A stretch of 64,000 bases of DNA from Tsukamurella sputi (GCF_007858445.1 NZ_VIGV01000003.1:558001-622000); one strand, 5' to 3'. Positions 29,833 through 38,424 are shown, counted from the stretch's first letter. Notes: generated from the letters alone by a model not told the origin. Program-made: numbers and translations.

Positions 29833-31607
29833 CCGCGCCCACGACCACGGGAACGCTGCCGATCGCGACGGGTGCCGCCACCTTCCGGTACGCCCGCGGG
29901 CTGCTCGCGGGCGAGCGTGGTGCGCTCGCCGTGGTCTTCGCGGTGCTACTCGCGGGTGCCGCGCTCGGCCTCGCCGTGCCCTGGGGTTTCGGCGCGATGG
30001 TGGACGTGGCGATCGAGGACGGCGGCTACCGCGACGTGCTGCGGATCGGCGGGCTCATGGCGGCCGCGGCGATCGCCTCCGCGGCGTTCACCGGCCTCGG
30101 CATCGCGCTGACCGCGCAGCTCTTCGAGACCGCGCTGGCGCGCCTGCGCGAATCGATGGTCGGCGCCGCGCTCCGTCTCTCGCAGGCGCGGGTCGAGGAG
30201 GCCGGTTCCGGCGACCTGGTCTCGCGGGCCACCGACGACGTCGGCGTGGTCAGCCAGGCCATCTCCCGCGGCGTGCCCGCCCTCGCCCGGTCGGGATTCG
30301 CCGTCGCGGTGACCATCGCGGGTTTCGCGGCGCTGGACTGGCGGTTCCTGCTCGTCGTCGTCGTGGTGCTGCCCGTCTACGTGCTCGGCGCGCGGATGTA
30401 CGTGCGCGCCGCTCCGCCCGTCTACCGCGCCGAGCGGGTCGCGATGGCCGAGCGCGCGCACCACATGCTCGGCTCCATCCGCGGACTGCCCACCGTCCAC
30501 GCCTACGACCTGATGGACCGCGCCGGCCTGCGCGTCAGCGACGGATCCTGGCGCGTGGTGCGGTGGACGATGCGCGCCCGCATCGTGCAGAACCGCCTCT
30601 TCGGACGGGTCAACCTCGCCGAGTTCGTCGGCATGGCCGCGATCCTCGTGCTCGGCTTCGCCCTGGTCGACGCGCGTCTCGTCACCGTCGGCGCCGTCAC
30701 CACCGCGATGCTGCTCTTCCTGCGCCTGTTCGGGCCGATCGGCGCGCTGCTCATGGTCATGGACGACATCCAGTCGGCGGGCGCCTCGCTGGCCCGCATC
30801 GTCGGCGTCATCACGCTCGCCGACGACGACGCGTCGAGCGCACCGTCGGGCGAGGTGCCCGTGCGCGACGGGCCGCCCGCGGTCGAGGTCGACGCCGTCG
30901 CGTTCGGCTACGGCACCGGGCGCCGCGTGCTCGACGCCGTCAGCGTCCGCATCGCGCCGGGGGAGACGGTCGCCGTGGTCGGAACGTCGGGCGCGGGCAA
31001 GAGCACTCTCGCCGCGCTCATCGCCGGAGTGCACACGCCCGACGCGGGCGTCGTGCGGATCGGCGGGACGGACCTCGCGACGCTGCCGGACGCCGCGGCG
31101 CCGGTGTTGCTCACCCAGGACGTGCACGTCTTCGCCGGCACCCTCGCCGAGGACCTGCGCATGGCGGCACCGTCGGCCACCGACGAGGAGCTGCGCGCCG
31201 CACTCGAACGGGTGGGCGCGGGCGAGTGGGTGGCGGAGCTCGGCGGTGGATTCGAGGCCGGCCTGGAGACCGTCGTCGGCGCCGGCGGGCACGCGCTCAC
31301 GCCGCAGCGCGAGCAGCAGCTCGCGCTGGCCCGCCTGGTCCTGCTCGACCCGCCCGTCGCGATCCTCGACGAGGCCACCGCCGACGCCGACAGTGCCGAC
31401 GCCGACGTGCTGGAGGAGGCCGCGCAGGCCGCGCTCGCCGGACGCACCGCCCTCGTCGTGGCGCACCGGCTCAGCCAGGCCGCGCGGGCCGATCGGATCC
31501 TGGTGATGGAACGCGGCGCCGTCGTCGAACAGGGCACGCACGACGAACTGCGGCGTTCCGGCGGACGGTACGCCGCGCTGTGGTCCGCGTGGAGCCGACA
31601 CCGGTGA
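29829..31607 (+). CDS. ABC half-transporter with intact ATP site (partner subunit)
   Basis: 592 residues: transmembrane domain about 20-330, then a nucleotide-binding domain with intact Walker A GTSGAGKST (385-393), Q-loop (LTQD, Q430), Walker B VAILDE (510-515, catalytic Glu 515) and H-loop AHRLS (H546). Its own signature is degenerate, LTPQREQ instead of LSGGQ (490-496). Combined with the previous subunit this leaves exactly one complete composite ATP site: Walker A/B from this protein and LSGGQ from the other. The start overlaps the preceding stop (ATGA). Likely a dedicated siderophore transporter, exporter or IrtAB-like importer. Confidence 0.92.
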   Translation: MTAPTTTGTLPIATGAATFRYARGLLAGERGALAVVFAVLLAGAALGLAVPWGFGAMVDVAIEDGGYRDVLRIGGLMAAAAIASAAFTGLGIALTAQLFETALARLRESMVGAALRLSQARVEEAGSGDLVSRATDDVGVVSQAISRGVPALARSGFAVAVTIAGFAALDWRFLLVVVVVLPVYVLGARMYVRAAPPVYRAERVAMAERAHHMLGSIRGLPTVHAYDLMDRAGLRVSDGSWRVVRWTMRARIVQNRLFGRVNLAEFVGMAAILVLGFALVDARLVTVGAVTTAMLLFLRLFGPIGALLMVMDDIQSAGASLARIVGVITLADDDASSAPSGEVPVRDGPPAVEVDAVAFGYGTGRRVLDAVSVRIAPGETVAVVGTSGAGKSTLAALIAGVHTPDAGVVRIGGTDLATLPDAAAPVLLTQDVHVFAGTLAEDLRMAAPSATDEELRAALERVGAGEWVAELGGGFEAGLETVVGAGGHALTPQREQQLALARLVLLDPPVAILDEATADADSADADVLEEAAQAALAGRTALVVAHRLSQAARADRILVMERGAVVEQGTHDELRRSGGRYAALWSAWSRHR

Positions 31608-32073
31608 GCGTGGAGTACGCGATCGGCCCCCTCCGCCCCGGTGACGGAGAGGCGATCGCGGCATGGCGGTACGAACCGCCCTGGGACGTCTACGACCTCG
31701 CGCCCGACGAGGCCCCGACCGCGGACGAGGGCTACCTCGGCGTCTACGACGGCGACGTCCTGCTCGGCTTCTTCTGCACCGGGGAGGAGGCCCGCGTCCC
31801 CGGCCTCGCCGCGGAGTCGTCGACCTCGGGGTCGGCATGGCTCCGGATCGCACCGGGGCCGGGCGCGGCGCGGGTTTCGCGCGCGCCGTCATCGCCCACC
31901 TGCGCGCCGACGGCGCCACCCGCGTGCGTGTAGTGGTCCAGGCGTGGAACGCCCGCAGTCTTCGGCTGTCGACAGGGCTCGGCCTGCAGCGGACCGGCGT
32001 CGTCGTCGTGGAGCAGGGCGGCGAGGAGGTCGAGTACGCGGTGCTCGAGGGCGATCTGCGCGACCTTCCGTAG
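31604..32073 (+). pseudogene. GNAT acetyltransferase interrupted by a -1 frameshift
   Basis: A GTG overlapping the ABC stop (GTGA) opens a frame encoding VEYAIGPLRPGDGEAIAAW and continuing to GEEARVPGLAAE. The rest of a GNAT domain, VVDLGVGMAPDRTGAGRGAG then VVVQAWNARSLRL, continues in another frame to the stop at 32073. The break lies at 31814-31817; one missing G would restore a single 157-residue protein. Both halves keep good sequence, so the lesion is recent or a sequencing error. The intact gene would be last in the siderophore operon. Its substrate is unknown. Confidence 0.75.
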
Positions 32074-32100
32074 CTCCGCCCGGGTGAACTCGTCCGGGCG

Positions 32101-32760
32101 TCAGGCGCCGTGGAAGGCGCGGTAGACCGCCGAGCCGTAGAACGCGCCGATCCGCTGCGAGTCGCCCCGCCACTGCGGACCGGCGTCGTCCGGCCGGCCG
32201 TCGAGCATGGAACGCACCGCGGCCTCGCACGCCGAGACGAAGAGCTCCATCAGCATGGGCAGCTTCTCGTCGAGGTCCTGCATGTCCCACCAGCGGATGA
32301 GGGCGGGCCGGATCCATTCCTCGGCCTGCTTCGCGAGCGTCGCGCGGGCGCCGCGCACCCGGTGCACGACCTCCGGATCGGTGACGCCGGAGAACAGCAG
32401 CTGCCAGGTGTCGGCGCGCTCGTTGACCGCGTCGAGGAGGCCGCGCATGCCGATGATGAAGGCCGTCTCGGGGTCCTCGCCGTGCGCGCTGTGCAGCGAC
32501 GTGAGGACGTAGGTCATCATCGTCTCGGTCTCGCGGTCGAGCAGCTCGGTGATGAGCGCGACGCGATCCGGGAAACAGGAGTAGATCACGGGCCGGGTCA
32601 CCTGCAGGCGGTCGGCGACGGTGCCGATCGTGACGGCGGGCAGGCCGTCACGCGCTGCGATCTCCAGCGCGGCGTCGAGGACCTGGGGGCGGCGGCGCTC
32701 GGGCCCGAGGTGTTCGGCACGGCGGCGTCCGCGGTTCGCGGTGGTAGGCATTCCGCACAT
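32101..32760 (-). CDS. TetR-family transcriptional regulator
   Basis: 219-residue TetR-type repressor. The N-terminal helix-turn-helix includes VLDAALEIAARDGLPAVT and the recognition segment VTRPVIYSCFPDRVALI near residues 53-69. The remainder is a helical ligand domain. The start is either the ATG at 32760 or the one at 32751; no strong ribosome site distinguishes them. It is convergent with the siderophore operon and divergent from the PPK2 gene, with 112 bases between the two starts. The ligand and regulon cannot be told from sequence. Confidence 0.9.
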   Translation of the reverse strand: MCGMPTTANRGRRRAEHLGPERRRPQVLDAALEIAARDGLPAVTIGTVADRLQVTRPVIYSCFPDRVALITELLDRETETMMTYVLTSLHSAHGEDPETAFIIGMRGLLDAVNERADTWQLLFSGVTDPEVVHRVRGARATLAKQAEEWIRPALIRWWDMQDLDEKLPMLMELFVSACEAAVRSMLDGRPDDAGPQWRGDSQRIGAFYGSAVYRAFHGA

Positions 32761-32872
32761 TTTACGCGGGTGGGCTGCTCGGTGGCCCGTCCCGGCGCGC
32801 CGGAGGTCCGCACCGCCCGTTCATGCGACGTTCACCATCCGGTCCGCGCCTACCCGTAGCCTTCGCCCCGTG

Positions 32873-33811
32873 ATGGATCTCGACCTGCCCGTGGGCATCG
32901 ATTTGAGTGCGGTCAGCGGCCGCGAGGCGCTGCAGAAGATCGTCGACCTCCGGGCGACCGAGGGCTTCTCGGTGAACGACGACGATGACGACGATCCGGT
33001 TCTGCTCACCCCCGAGCGTCATGTCGTCGACACGTGGCGCGAGGGCTACCCGTACACGGAGCGGCTGGCCCGGTCCGAGTACGAGCGGGACAAGCGCCTG
33101 CTGCAGATCGAGCTGCTCAAGCTGCAGCGCTGGGTCAAGGACACCGGCCAGCGGCTGGTCATCGTCTTCGAGGGCCGCGACGCCGCGGGCAAGGGCGGCA
33201 CCATCAAGCGCTTCATGGAGCACCTCAACCCGCGTGGCGCGCGCGTGGTGGCGCTGGTCAAGCCCACCGAGCGCGAGGCCGGCGAGTGGTACTTCCAGCG
33301 CTACATCGATCACTTCCCGACCAAGGGCGAGATCGTCCTGTTCGACCGCTCCTGGTACAACCGCGGCGGCGTCGAGCGGGTCATGGGCTTCTGCTCGGAT
33401 GAGCAGCACGAGCGCTGGATGCACCAGGTGCCGCTGTTCGAGAAGATGCTGGTCGAGGACGGCATCGACGTGACCAAGTTCTGGTTCTCCGTGACGCAGC
33501 TCGAGCAGCGCACCCGCTTCGCGATCCGCCAGATCGACCCCGTGCGGCAGTGGAAGCTCTCGCCGATGGACCTCGCCTCGCTGGACAAGTGGGACGGCTA
33601 CACCGCGGCGAAGGAGGAGATGTTCACCGCGACGGACACCGACTACGCGCCGTGGACCGTGGTGAAGAGCAACGACAAGAAGCGCGCCCGCCTCAACGCC
33701 ATGCGCTACATCCTGGACAAGTTCGACTACGACAACAAGGACATGGACGTCCTCTCCACCGGGCCGGACCCGCTCATCGTCGGGCGCGGCCGCGACCTGA
33801 TCAGCGACTGA
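32873..33811 (+). CDS. ppk2: Polyphosphate kinase 2 (PPK2 class I type)
   Basis: 312-residue PPK2-family kinase using polyphosphate to phosphorylate nucleoside diphosphates, or the reverse. The Walker A motif is FEGRDAAGKGGTIKRF, Walker B is LFDRSWYNRGGVE, and the lid-region helix has EREAGEWYFQRYI. The DAAGKGG/SWYNR pattern is that of class I enzymes. A strongly acidic run (NDDDDDDP) lies near residue 40. The start is the ATG at 32873, with a GTG immediately before it as alternative. A second, distinct PPK2 homologue is at 54494-55348. Confidence 0.93.
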   Translation: MDLDLPVGIDLSAVSGREALQKIVDLRATEGFSVNDDDDDDPVLLTPERHVVDTWREGYPYTERLARSEYERDKRLLQIELLKLQRWVKDTGQRLVIVFEGRDAAGKGGTIKRFMEHLNPRGARVVALVKPTEREAGEWYFQRYIDHFPTKGEIVLFDRSWYNRGGVERVMGFCSDEQHERWMHQVPLFEKMLVEDGIDVTKFWFSVTQLEQRTRFAIRQIDPVRQWKLSPMDLASLDKWDGYTAAKEEMFTATDTDYAPWTVVKSNDKKRARLNAMRYILDKFDYDNKDMDVLSTGPDPLIVGRGRDLISD

Positions 33812-33863
33812 TCGGCAGCGGAGCGGAGCGGGTGCGCCGGGTCCGTCGAGTACCGTTGTCGCC

Positions 33864-34733
33864 GTGCGTTCTCTGACGGCTTTCCTCCTCGTGCTCGTGG
33901 CGATCGCTGCCACGTTCGTGGCGGTCCCCGCCGCCTGGGCGAAGAACACGGTGCTCGACCGCGCCGAGTTCACCACGCTCATGGAACCGCTGGGCCGCGA
34001 CGCCGGCGTGCAGGACGCGATGGCGCAGGAGATCGCCCAGCAGGTGCAGCGCTTGCTCACCGAGCAGGGCGATGCCCGGCCGCCGCTCGAGGCGATCACT
34101 CCCTACGTCTCGACCTACGTGCACGGGCCGCAGTTCCCCGCCGCGTTCACCGAGGCCGTGGGCCAGGTCCACACCTGGCTACTGGTGCGGCCCACCGCGG
34201 AGCAGCGCCTGCGCGGCGCCACCACCGCCGAGATCGATCTCGCGCCGATGATCCGCGACGTGGCGGCCGCCAACAACGTCAAGGTGAACGTCCCCGAGCG
34301 GGTCACCATCGACCTGTCCGGCACCGGCGCCAACCGGGACCTGTTCCGGGCCGGACGGTACGCCTCCGTCGCCGACACGATCCGGCAGGCGGCGTGGATC
34401 GCGCCCCTGACGGCGATCGCCGCCGCGCTGCTCGCGCTCCTGGCCGCGCACCGTCGGGGATTCATGCTGTTCTACCTGGGGCTCGGCGTCGCGGTGGCGG
34501 CGGGAGTCACCTGGATGCTGTGCGTGGCCGCGCCGTCGTACGTGACGAGCCGCAGCGGGTCCGGCGGCCTGAGCCCGACGGTGCTCGACGCGGCGATCGC
34601 GCAGGTGACGAAGAGCCTGACGCCGTGGATCGTGACCGAGGCCGCGGTGGGCGGTGCCCTGGCGCTGTTGGGGCTGATCTTCGGCGGTTTGGGGGCGGTC
34701 GCCGCGCGCCGTGCGGAACGGCGGGCCTGGTGA
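33864..34733 (+). CDS. Membrane protein of unknown function
   Basis: 289 residues beginning with GTG. The N-terminus is a signal-anchor (LTAFLLVLVAIAATFVAVPA). A roughly 150-residue extracytoplasmic domain follows (VLDRAEFTTLMEPLGRDAG onward), then three transmembrane helices near residues 175-195, 200-220 and 255-278. The layout resembles actinobacterial 'integral membrane' proteins with an N-terminal helical ectodomain. I recognise no enzymatic motif. It overlaps the next gene by 4 bases (GTGA), so the two are co-translated. Confidence 0.75.
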   Translation: MRSLTAFLLVLVAIAATFVAVPAAWAKNTVLDRAEFTTLMEPLGRDAGVQDAMAQEIAQQVQRLLTEQGDARPPLEAITPYVSTYVHGPQFPAAFTEAVGQVHTWLLVRPTAEQRLRGATTAEIDLAPMIRDVAAANNVKVNVPERVTIDLSGTGANRDLFRAGRYASVADTIRQAAWIAPLTAIAAALLALLAAHRRGFMLFYLGLGVAVAAGVTWMLCVAAPSYVTSRSGSGGLSPTVLDAAIAQVTKSLTPWIVTEAAVGGALALLGLIFGGLGAVAARRAERRAW

Positions 34734-35569
34734 GGTCGACGGCGCGGCCCACCGTCGCGACCTTGACCTACAAGGACGGCACCACGAACCCCGTCCGGAT
34801 CTTCCGGGGACCGGATCCTGCGGCGCCCGTGCTGATGATCTGGCCGGGCGTGAACGTACCGGCCGGGTACTTCGACGACTTCGGCCGCGGACTGATCGAC
34901 GCCGGGTTCAACGCGCTGGTCTCCGAGCTTCGGGGGCAGGGGGATTCGCGGCCCCGCGGTGCCGCAGGCACCCACGGTTTCCAGGACGTGGTGGTCGAGG
35001 ACTATCCCGCCGTGTCGGCCCTGGCTCGCCAGAAGTTCCCCGACGCTCCACGAATCCTGCTGGGGCACAGCCTGGGTGGCCTGATGGGCACGATGTACGC
35101 GGCGCGGGCCCGACGGAATCTCGCCGGCGTGATCCTGATCGCCTGTGGCACGGGGTATTACAAGCTCGACGGCCTCTCGGGGACGGCTCGCCGGATCGGG
35201 ACGTCGGTGGCCGCGCGTGCCGCAGCCCGACGGGGCCACTGGTCCGGTCCGGACGGACTGGGCGAGGTTCCCGCCGGGATCGTCGCCGATTTCGATCACC
35301 TCGTGCAGACCGGCGACTTCAACGTCGCCGGTGCGGATGTGGACTACGAGGCCAGGCTGGCCGGCACGCGCACGCCGGTGCTGACGGTGGCGATCGCCGG
35401 CGACGAGCTGGTGTCGGATCGGCAGTCGCGGTTCGTGGGGGAGAAGTTCGCCGCGTCCGAGCACCTGCGGATCGAGGAGTCGCTGGGGCACAACCAGTGG
35501 ATCCTCTCGCCCGATGCGGTGATCCCGGCGTTGTCGGGGTGGATCGCGCAGTCCCTGTCGCGCGGCTGA
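34730..35569 (+). CDS. Alpha/beta-hydrolase
   Basis: 279-residue alpha/beta-hydrolase. The nucleophile elbow is GHSLGG near residue 105. An acidic residue in TVAIAGDELV and the His in SLGHNQWI near the C-terminus complete a plausible triad. The segment MIWPGVNVPAGYFDDFGRGL provides the oxyanion region. It starts at GTG, overlapping the upstream membrane-protein stop. Many actinobacterial relatives are esterases of undefined substrate; no more specific call is possible. Confidence 0.88.
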   Translation: MRSTARPTVATLTYKDGTTNPVRIFRGPDPAAPVLMIWPGVNVPAGYFDDFGRGLIDAGFNALVSELRGQGDSRPRGAAGTHGFQDVVVEDYPAVSALARQKFPDAPRILLGHSLGGLMGTMYAARARRNLAGVILIACGTGYYKLDGLSGTARRIGTSVAARAAARRGHWSGPDGLGEVPAGIVADFDHLVQTGDFNVAGADVDYEARLAGTRTPVLTVAIAGDELVSDRQSRFVGEKFAASEHLRIEESLGHNQWILSPDAVIPALSGWIAQSLSRG

Positions 35570-35946
35570 GGGCGGTCGCCGCCGGATGGGTGTAGTCGGT
35601 CGCGACAGCGATGCGTCCGGCGTATACCCCTACGAAAGGGCAGTTCAGTAAGGTATTTGAGGGTGGGGCGATGCGTGCGACGCATCGCTTCCGTGTCGGC
35701 GTGAGCGGCGCAGCCGTCATCGATGGTCGGGTATCCGTGTTCGTCCCCTGCGCGACGCCGATCCGCAGGCCCGCCGTTCGCTCCCCGACGGGAAGCCGTT
35801 CGTGCGGTAGGGGACCGGCCTACCCCCGCGCCGCGTTCCGTCCCCCGCTGGACGCCGGACAAGGTTGGTAGGGGACCGGTCCACCCCCGCGCGGCATTTC
35901 CTCCCCTGCTGGGCGCCGGGGCGCTGCTGGCGGTGAGTGCTGGAGG
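35570..35946. other. Intergenic region without a recognised gene
   Basis: 377 bases between the convergent hydrolase and L,D-transpeptidase genes. It holds a 61-bp tandem repeat (next entry) and an 86-codon open frame (35611-35871) with no recognisable protein. No promoter motif is convincing. Confidence 0.6.
35806..35927. repeat. Two tandem imperfect 61-bp repeats
   Basis: Units 35806-35866 and 35867-35927 both open with GGTAGGGGACCGG, run through a CACCCCCGCG-like block and end with CTGG-CGCCGG. A shorter degenerate third unit may precede them near 35725-35762. The C-rich/G-rich blocks could form secondary structure. Function unknown. Confidence 0.65.
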
Positions 35947-36639
35947 TCAGCCCGCGAGGCCGGTGACCAGCACCGGGTTGTGCGCGGGTGCCAGCCATTT
36001 CAGCAGGGTGATCAAGTCGTCGCGGCCGATGGCCACGCAGCCGAGGGTCGGCTGACCGTCGGTGACGTGCAGGAACATCGCGCCGCCCTTGCCCGGCGTG
36101 TGGCTCGGGTTGTTGTCGAAGTGCACGGCGTAGTCGTACACGGGGCCCGCGTCGTAGAGGTTCTCGCTCTGCGGGCCGGGGCTGGCGGCCTGTACGATCA
36201 TCCGGTCGTAGGTCGGCGAGGCGACGTTGCCGTCCCACCAGTGCTGATTCGTCACCTTGGTGTACGGGAGCGCGGTGCCGGGGTTGTCCTGCCGGCCGAA
36301 CGCCAGGTCGAGGGTGAAGACGCCGAACGGGGTGCGGGGCACGCCGTCCTTGCCCTCGCCGATGCCCTGCGACCCGACCTTGCCCGGGACCGGGCCGTAG
36401 ACCTTCGTCCAGCCCTGCGCGAGCAGTGCCCAGGCCGAGACCTGCACGTCGGTCGAGGAGAACGACGGTGCCGCCACCGTGATGATCTCCCTGGCCGCCG
36501 GCGCGGCCGCGACCGCGGCGTCGAGCAGCGCCTTGTCGGCGTCGGCCGCCATCGCCTGCGGGAGCGTCAGCGATGAGGCGAGCGCTGCGGCAGGGAGGGC
36601 AGCGAGTCCCACCAGCACCTGACGCCTCTTGAGAAACAT
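35947..36639 (-). CDS. Secreted L,D-transpeptidase (YkuD-fold) family protein
   Basis: 230 residues. The N-terminus has a KRRQVLVGLAALPAAA signal with a twin-arginine-like pair and an AMA-A cleavage site near residue 31. The catalytic region HVTDGQPTLGCVAIGRDD (Cys about 201) matches the SxGCxR-type L,D-transpeptidase motif, though Arg is replaced by Ala-Ile in the usual position. A His sits in YAVHFDNNP. It resembles actinobacterial YkuD proteins that lack the Ig-like domains of LdtMt2. Likely role: peptidoglycan cross-linking or modification outside the membrane; activity not certain. Confidence 0.85.
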   Translation of the reverse strand: MFLKRRQVLVGLAALPAAALASSLTLPQAMAADADKALLDAAVAAAPAAREIITVAAPSFSSTDVQVSAWALLAQGWTKVYGPVPGKVGSQGIGEGKDGVPRTPFGVFTLDLAFGRQDNPGTALPYTKVTNQHWWDGNVASPTYDRMIVQAASPGPQSENLYDAGPVYDYAVHFDNNPSHTPGKGGAMFLHVTDGQPTLGCVAIGRDDLITLLKWLAPAHNPVLVTGLAG

Positions 36640-36691
36640 GCGTCACAGTATGGCACAGAATGGGTCCGCACACCGCGGTGTGCTGGAGTGC

Positions 36692-37006
36692 CTACGTGCC
36701 AGTCCGCAGGTGCTGCTCCACGCGCTCGACCTTGGCGGTGAGCTGGCCGGTGTGGCCGGGGCGGATGTCGCACTTGACCACGAGGGAGACGCGCGGCGCG
36801 GACTCTGCGAGGCGATCGACGCACGCCTTGATCACCGCCATCACCTCGTCCCACTCGCCCTCGATGTTGGTGAACATCGCGTTGGTCTCGTTGGGCAGGC
36901 CACTGGCGCGGACGATGGCGACGGCCTCCGCGACGGCGGCGGCGACACCACCGTCGGGATCGTCGTGGTCGCCACCCATCGGGCTGATCGAGAATGCAGC
37001 GATCAT
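36692..37006 (-). CDS. MTH1187/YqgV-family thiamine-binding protein
   Basis: 104-residue protein of the MTH1187 (DUF77) family, small ferredoxin-like-fold proteins that bind thiamine or its pyrimidine. The opening IAAFSISPMGG and the segments EAVAIVRASGLPNETNAMFT and EGEWDEVMAVIKAC are characteristic. It starts at an ATG overlapping the amidase stop (ATGA), so it is translated with that upstream gene. Whether thiamine is the ligand here is inferred from the family only. Confidence 0.88.
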   Translation of the reverse strand: MIAAFSISPMGGDHDDPDGGVAAAVAEAVAIVRASGLPNETNAMFTNIEGEWDEVMAVIKACVDRLAESAPRVSLVVKCDIRPGHTGQLTAKVERVEQHLRTGT

Positions 37007-38424
37007 TGCTTTCCTTCCAGTTCAGGGCGGTGCGAGTCGAAGAGTCGTCCGCGTCGTTCCTCGAGCGCGCTGCCGAGCGAGAGCACCACGTCATCGTCGT
37101 ACGGATGCCCGACGATCTGGATGCCCGTCGGCATACCGCACGTCGCGAAGCCGCTGGGCACCGCGAGTACCGGGCAGCGATTGTTGACGTTGAAGGGCAT
37201 CGTCAGCAGGCCGTCGGTCCACGGGACGGTGCGGCCGTCGATCTCGATGCCGTCCGCCATCGTCTCGCCGGCGGGGAAACCGACTGCGGCACTGGTCGGG
37301 CAGATCAGCGCGTCGAAGCCCGTCATCGCCTCGGCGAGGCCCTGCTGGAAGGCGTACTCCGCGCGGGCCGCGTCGAACATCGTGAAGTGCTCGCGCGCAG
37401 ACGACGCCAGGGTGAGGAAGTCGCGCGCGTAGTCGGTCATCTCGGCGGTGCGATCGCCCACAATTGTGCCCATCATGGACGCCGTCATCTGGGCGAAGTG
37501 CGCGGCGAGGCCGGTGCGCATGACGTCCAGATCCCACCCCATCCGCACCTGTTCGACGGTGGCCCCTGCCGCGGCGAGGTCGTCGGCCGCGGCGCGGGCG
37601 TTCGCGATCACCTCGGGGCCCACGGTGTAGCCGTCGAGGTCGGGGGAGAACGCGATGCGCATGCCGCGCACGTCGCGGTCGGCGCTGAGCGGGACGGCCG
37701 GCAGCGATGACTGATCGCGTTTGTGCCGCCCAGCGATCAGCCGGGTGCCGAGCAGCATGTCGTCCATCGTGCGGCCCAGGACGCCGTCGCCGCGGTAGTA
37801 GTCCAGAGTGCTCGGCCCGGTGGCCGGCACACGTCCGTACGGCGCCTTGTAGCCGACGGTGCCGGTGAAAGACGCAGGACCGCGGGTGGATCCGCCGATG
37901 TCGGAGACGGTCGCCAGGGTGGTCATGCCGGCGGCGACGGCCGCCGCCGAACCGCCGGACGAGCCGCCCGGCGAATACTCCGTGTTCCACGGATTGCGGC
38001 TCACACCCCACTTGATCGTGTGCGTGAAGGTGGCGATGCAGAACTCCGGGGTCGCGGTGCGGGCGTGGAAGATCGCACCCGCGGCGCGCAGGCGTTCGAC
38101 GACCGGGTGGTCCTCCTCCGGCACGTAGCCGTCCCAGGCCAGGGAGCCCTCCGTGATCCGGTGCCCCGCGATCGCATGCTTCTCCTTCACCGCGACCGTG
38201 ATGCCGTCGAGCGGCAGCGGATCACCGTCGCGATAACGCCGCTCGGCCGCGGCGGCCGCGGCGAGCGCCGAATCGTCGAGCCGCTCCACGATCGCGCCGA
38301 GCCGACCGTCGACGCGGTCGATCCGGTCCAACTGCGCCTGAAGCACCTCGACGGGTGACGTCTCGCGCCTGCGGAAGGCGTCCAGCAGGTCGCGCGTGGA
38401 GGAGTACAGCGGATCGATCGTCAT
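37003..38424 (-). CDS. Amidase signature-family enzyme
   Basis: 473-residue amidase (GatA-like fold). The Ser-cisSer-Lys triad is visible: Lys in TVAVKEKHAI (about residue 86), the Gly/Ser-rich SPGGSSGGSAAAV, and DIGGSTRGPASF bearing the nucleophile Ser. The frame is open further upstream, but the ATG at 38424 gives the family N-terminus. No gatB or gatC is nearby, so it is probably a small-molecule amidase, not the tRNA amidotransferase subunit. The order membrane protein, amidase, thiamine-binding protein on one strand suggests one transcript. Substrate unknown. Confidence 0.92.
   Translation of the reverse strand: MTIDPLYSSTRDLLDAFRRRETSPVEVLQAQLDRIDRVDGRLGAIVERLDDSALAAAAAAERRYRDGDPLPLDGITVAVKEKHAIAGHRITEGSLAWDGYVPEEDHPVVERLRAAGAIFHARTATPEFCIATFTHTIKWGVSRNPWNTEYSPGGSSGGSAAAVAAGMTTLATVSDIGGSTRGPASFTGTVGYKAPYGRVPATGPSTLDYYRGDGVLGRTMDDMLLGTRLIAGRHKRDQSSLPAVPLSADRDVRGMRIAFSPDLDGYTVGPEVIANARAAADDLAAAGATVEQVRMGWDLDVMRTGLAAHFAQMTASMMGTIVGDRTAEMTDYARDFLTLASSAREHFTMFDAARAEYAFQQGLAEAMTGFDALICPTSAAVGFPAGETMADGIEIDGRTVPWTDGLLTMPFNVNNRCPVLAVPSGFATCGMPTGIQIVGHPYDDDVVLSLGSALEERRGRLFDSHRPELEGKQ

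Noticed and set aside
35611-35871. 86-codon open frame in the intergenic repeat region
   Set aside because: Runs through the 61-bp repeat, no ribosome site and no recognisable sequence; probably chance.
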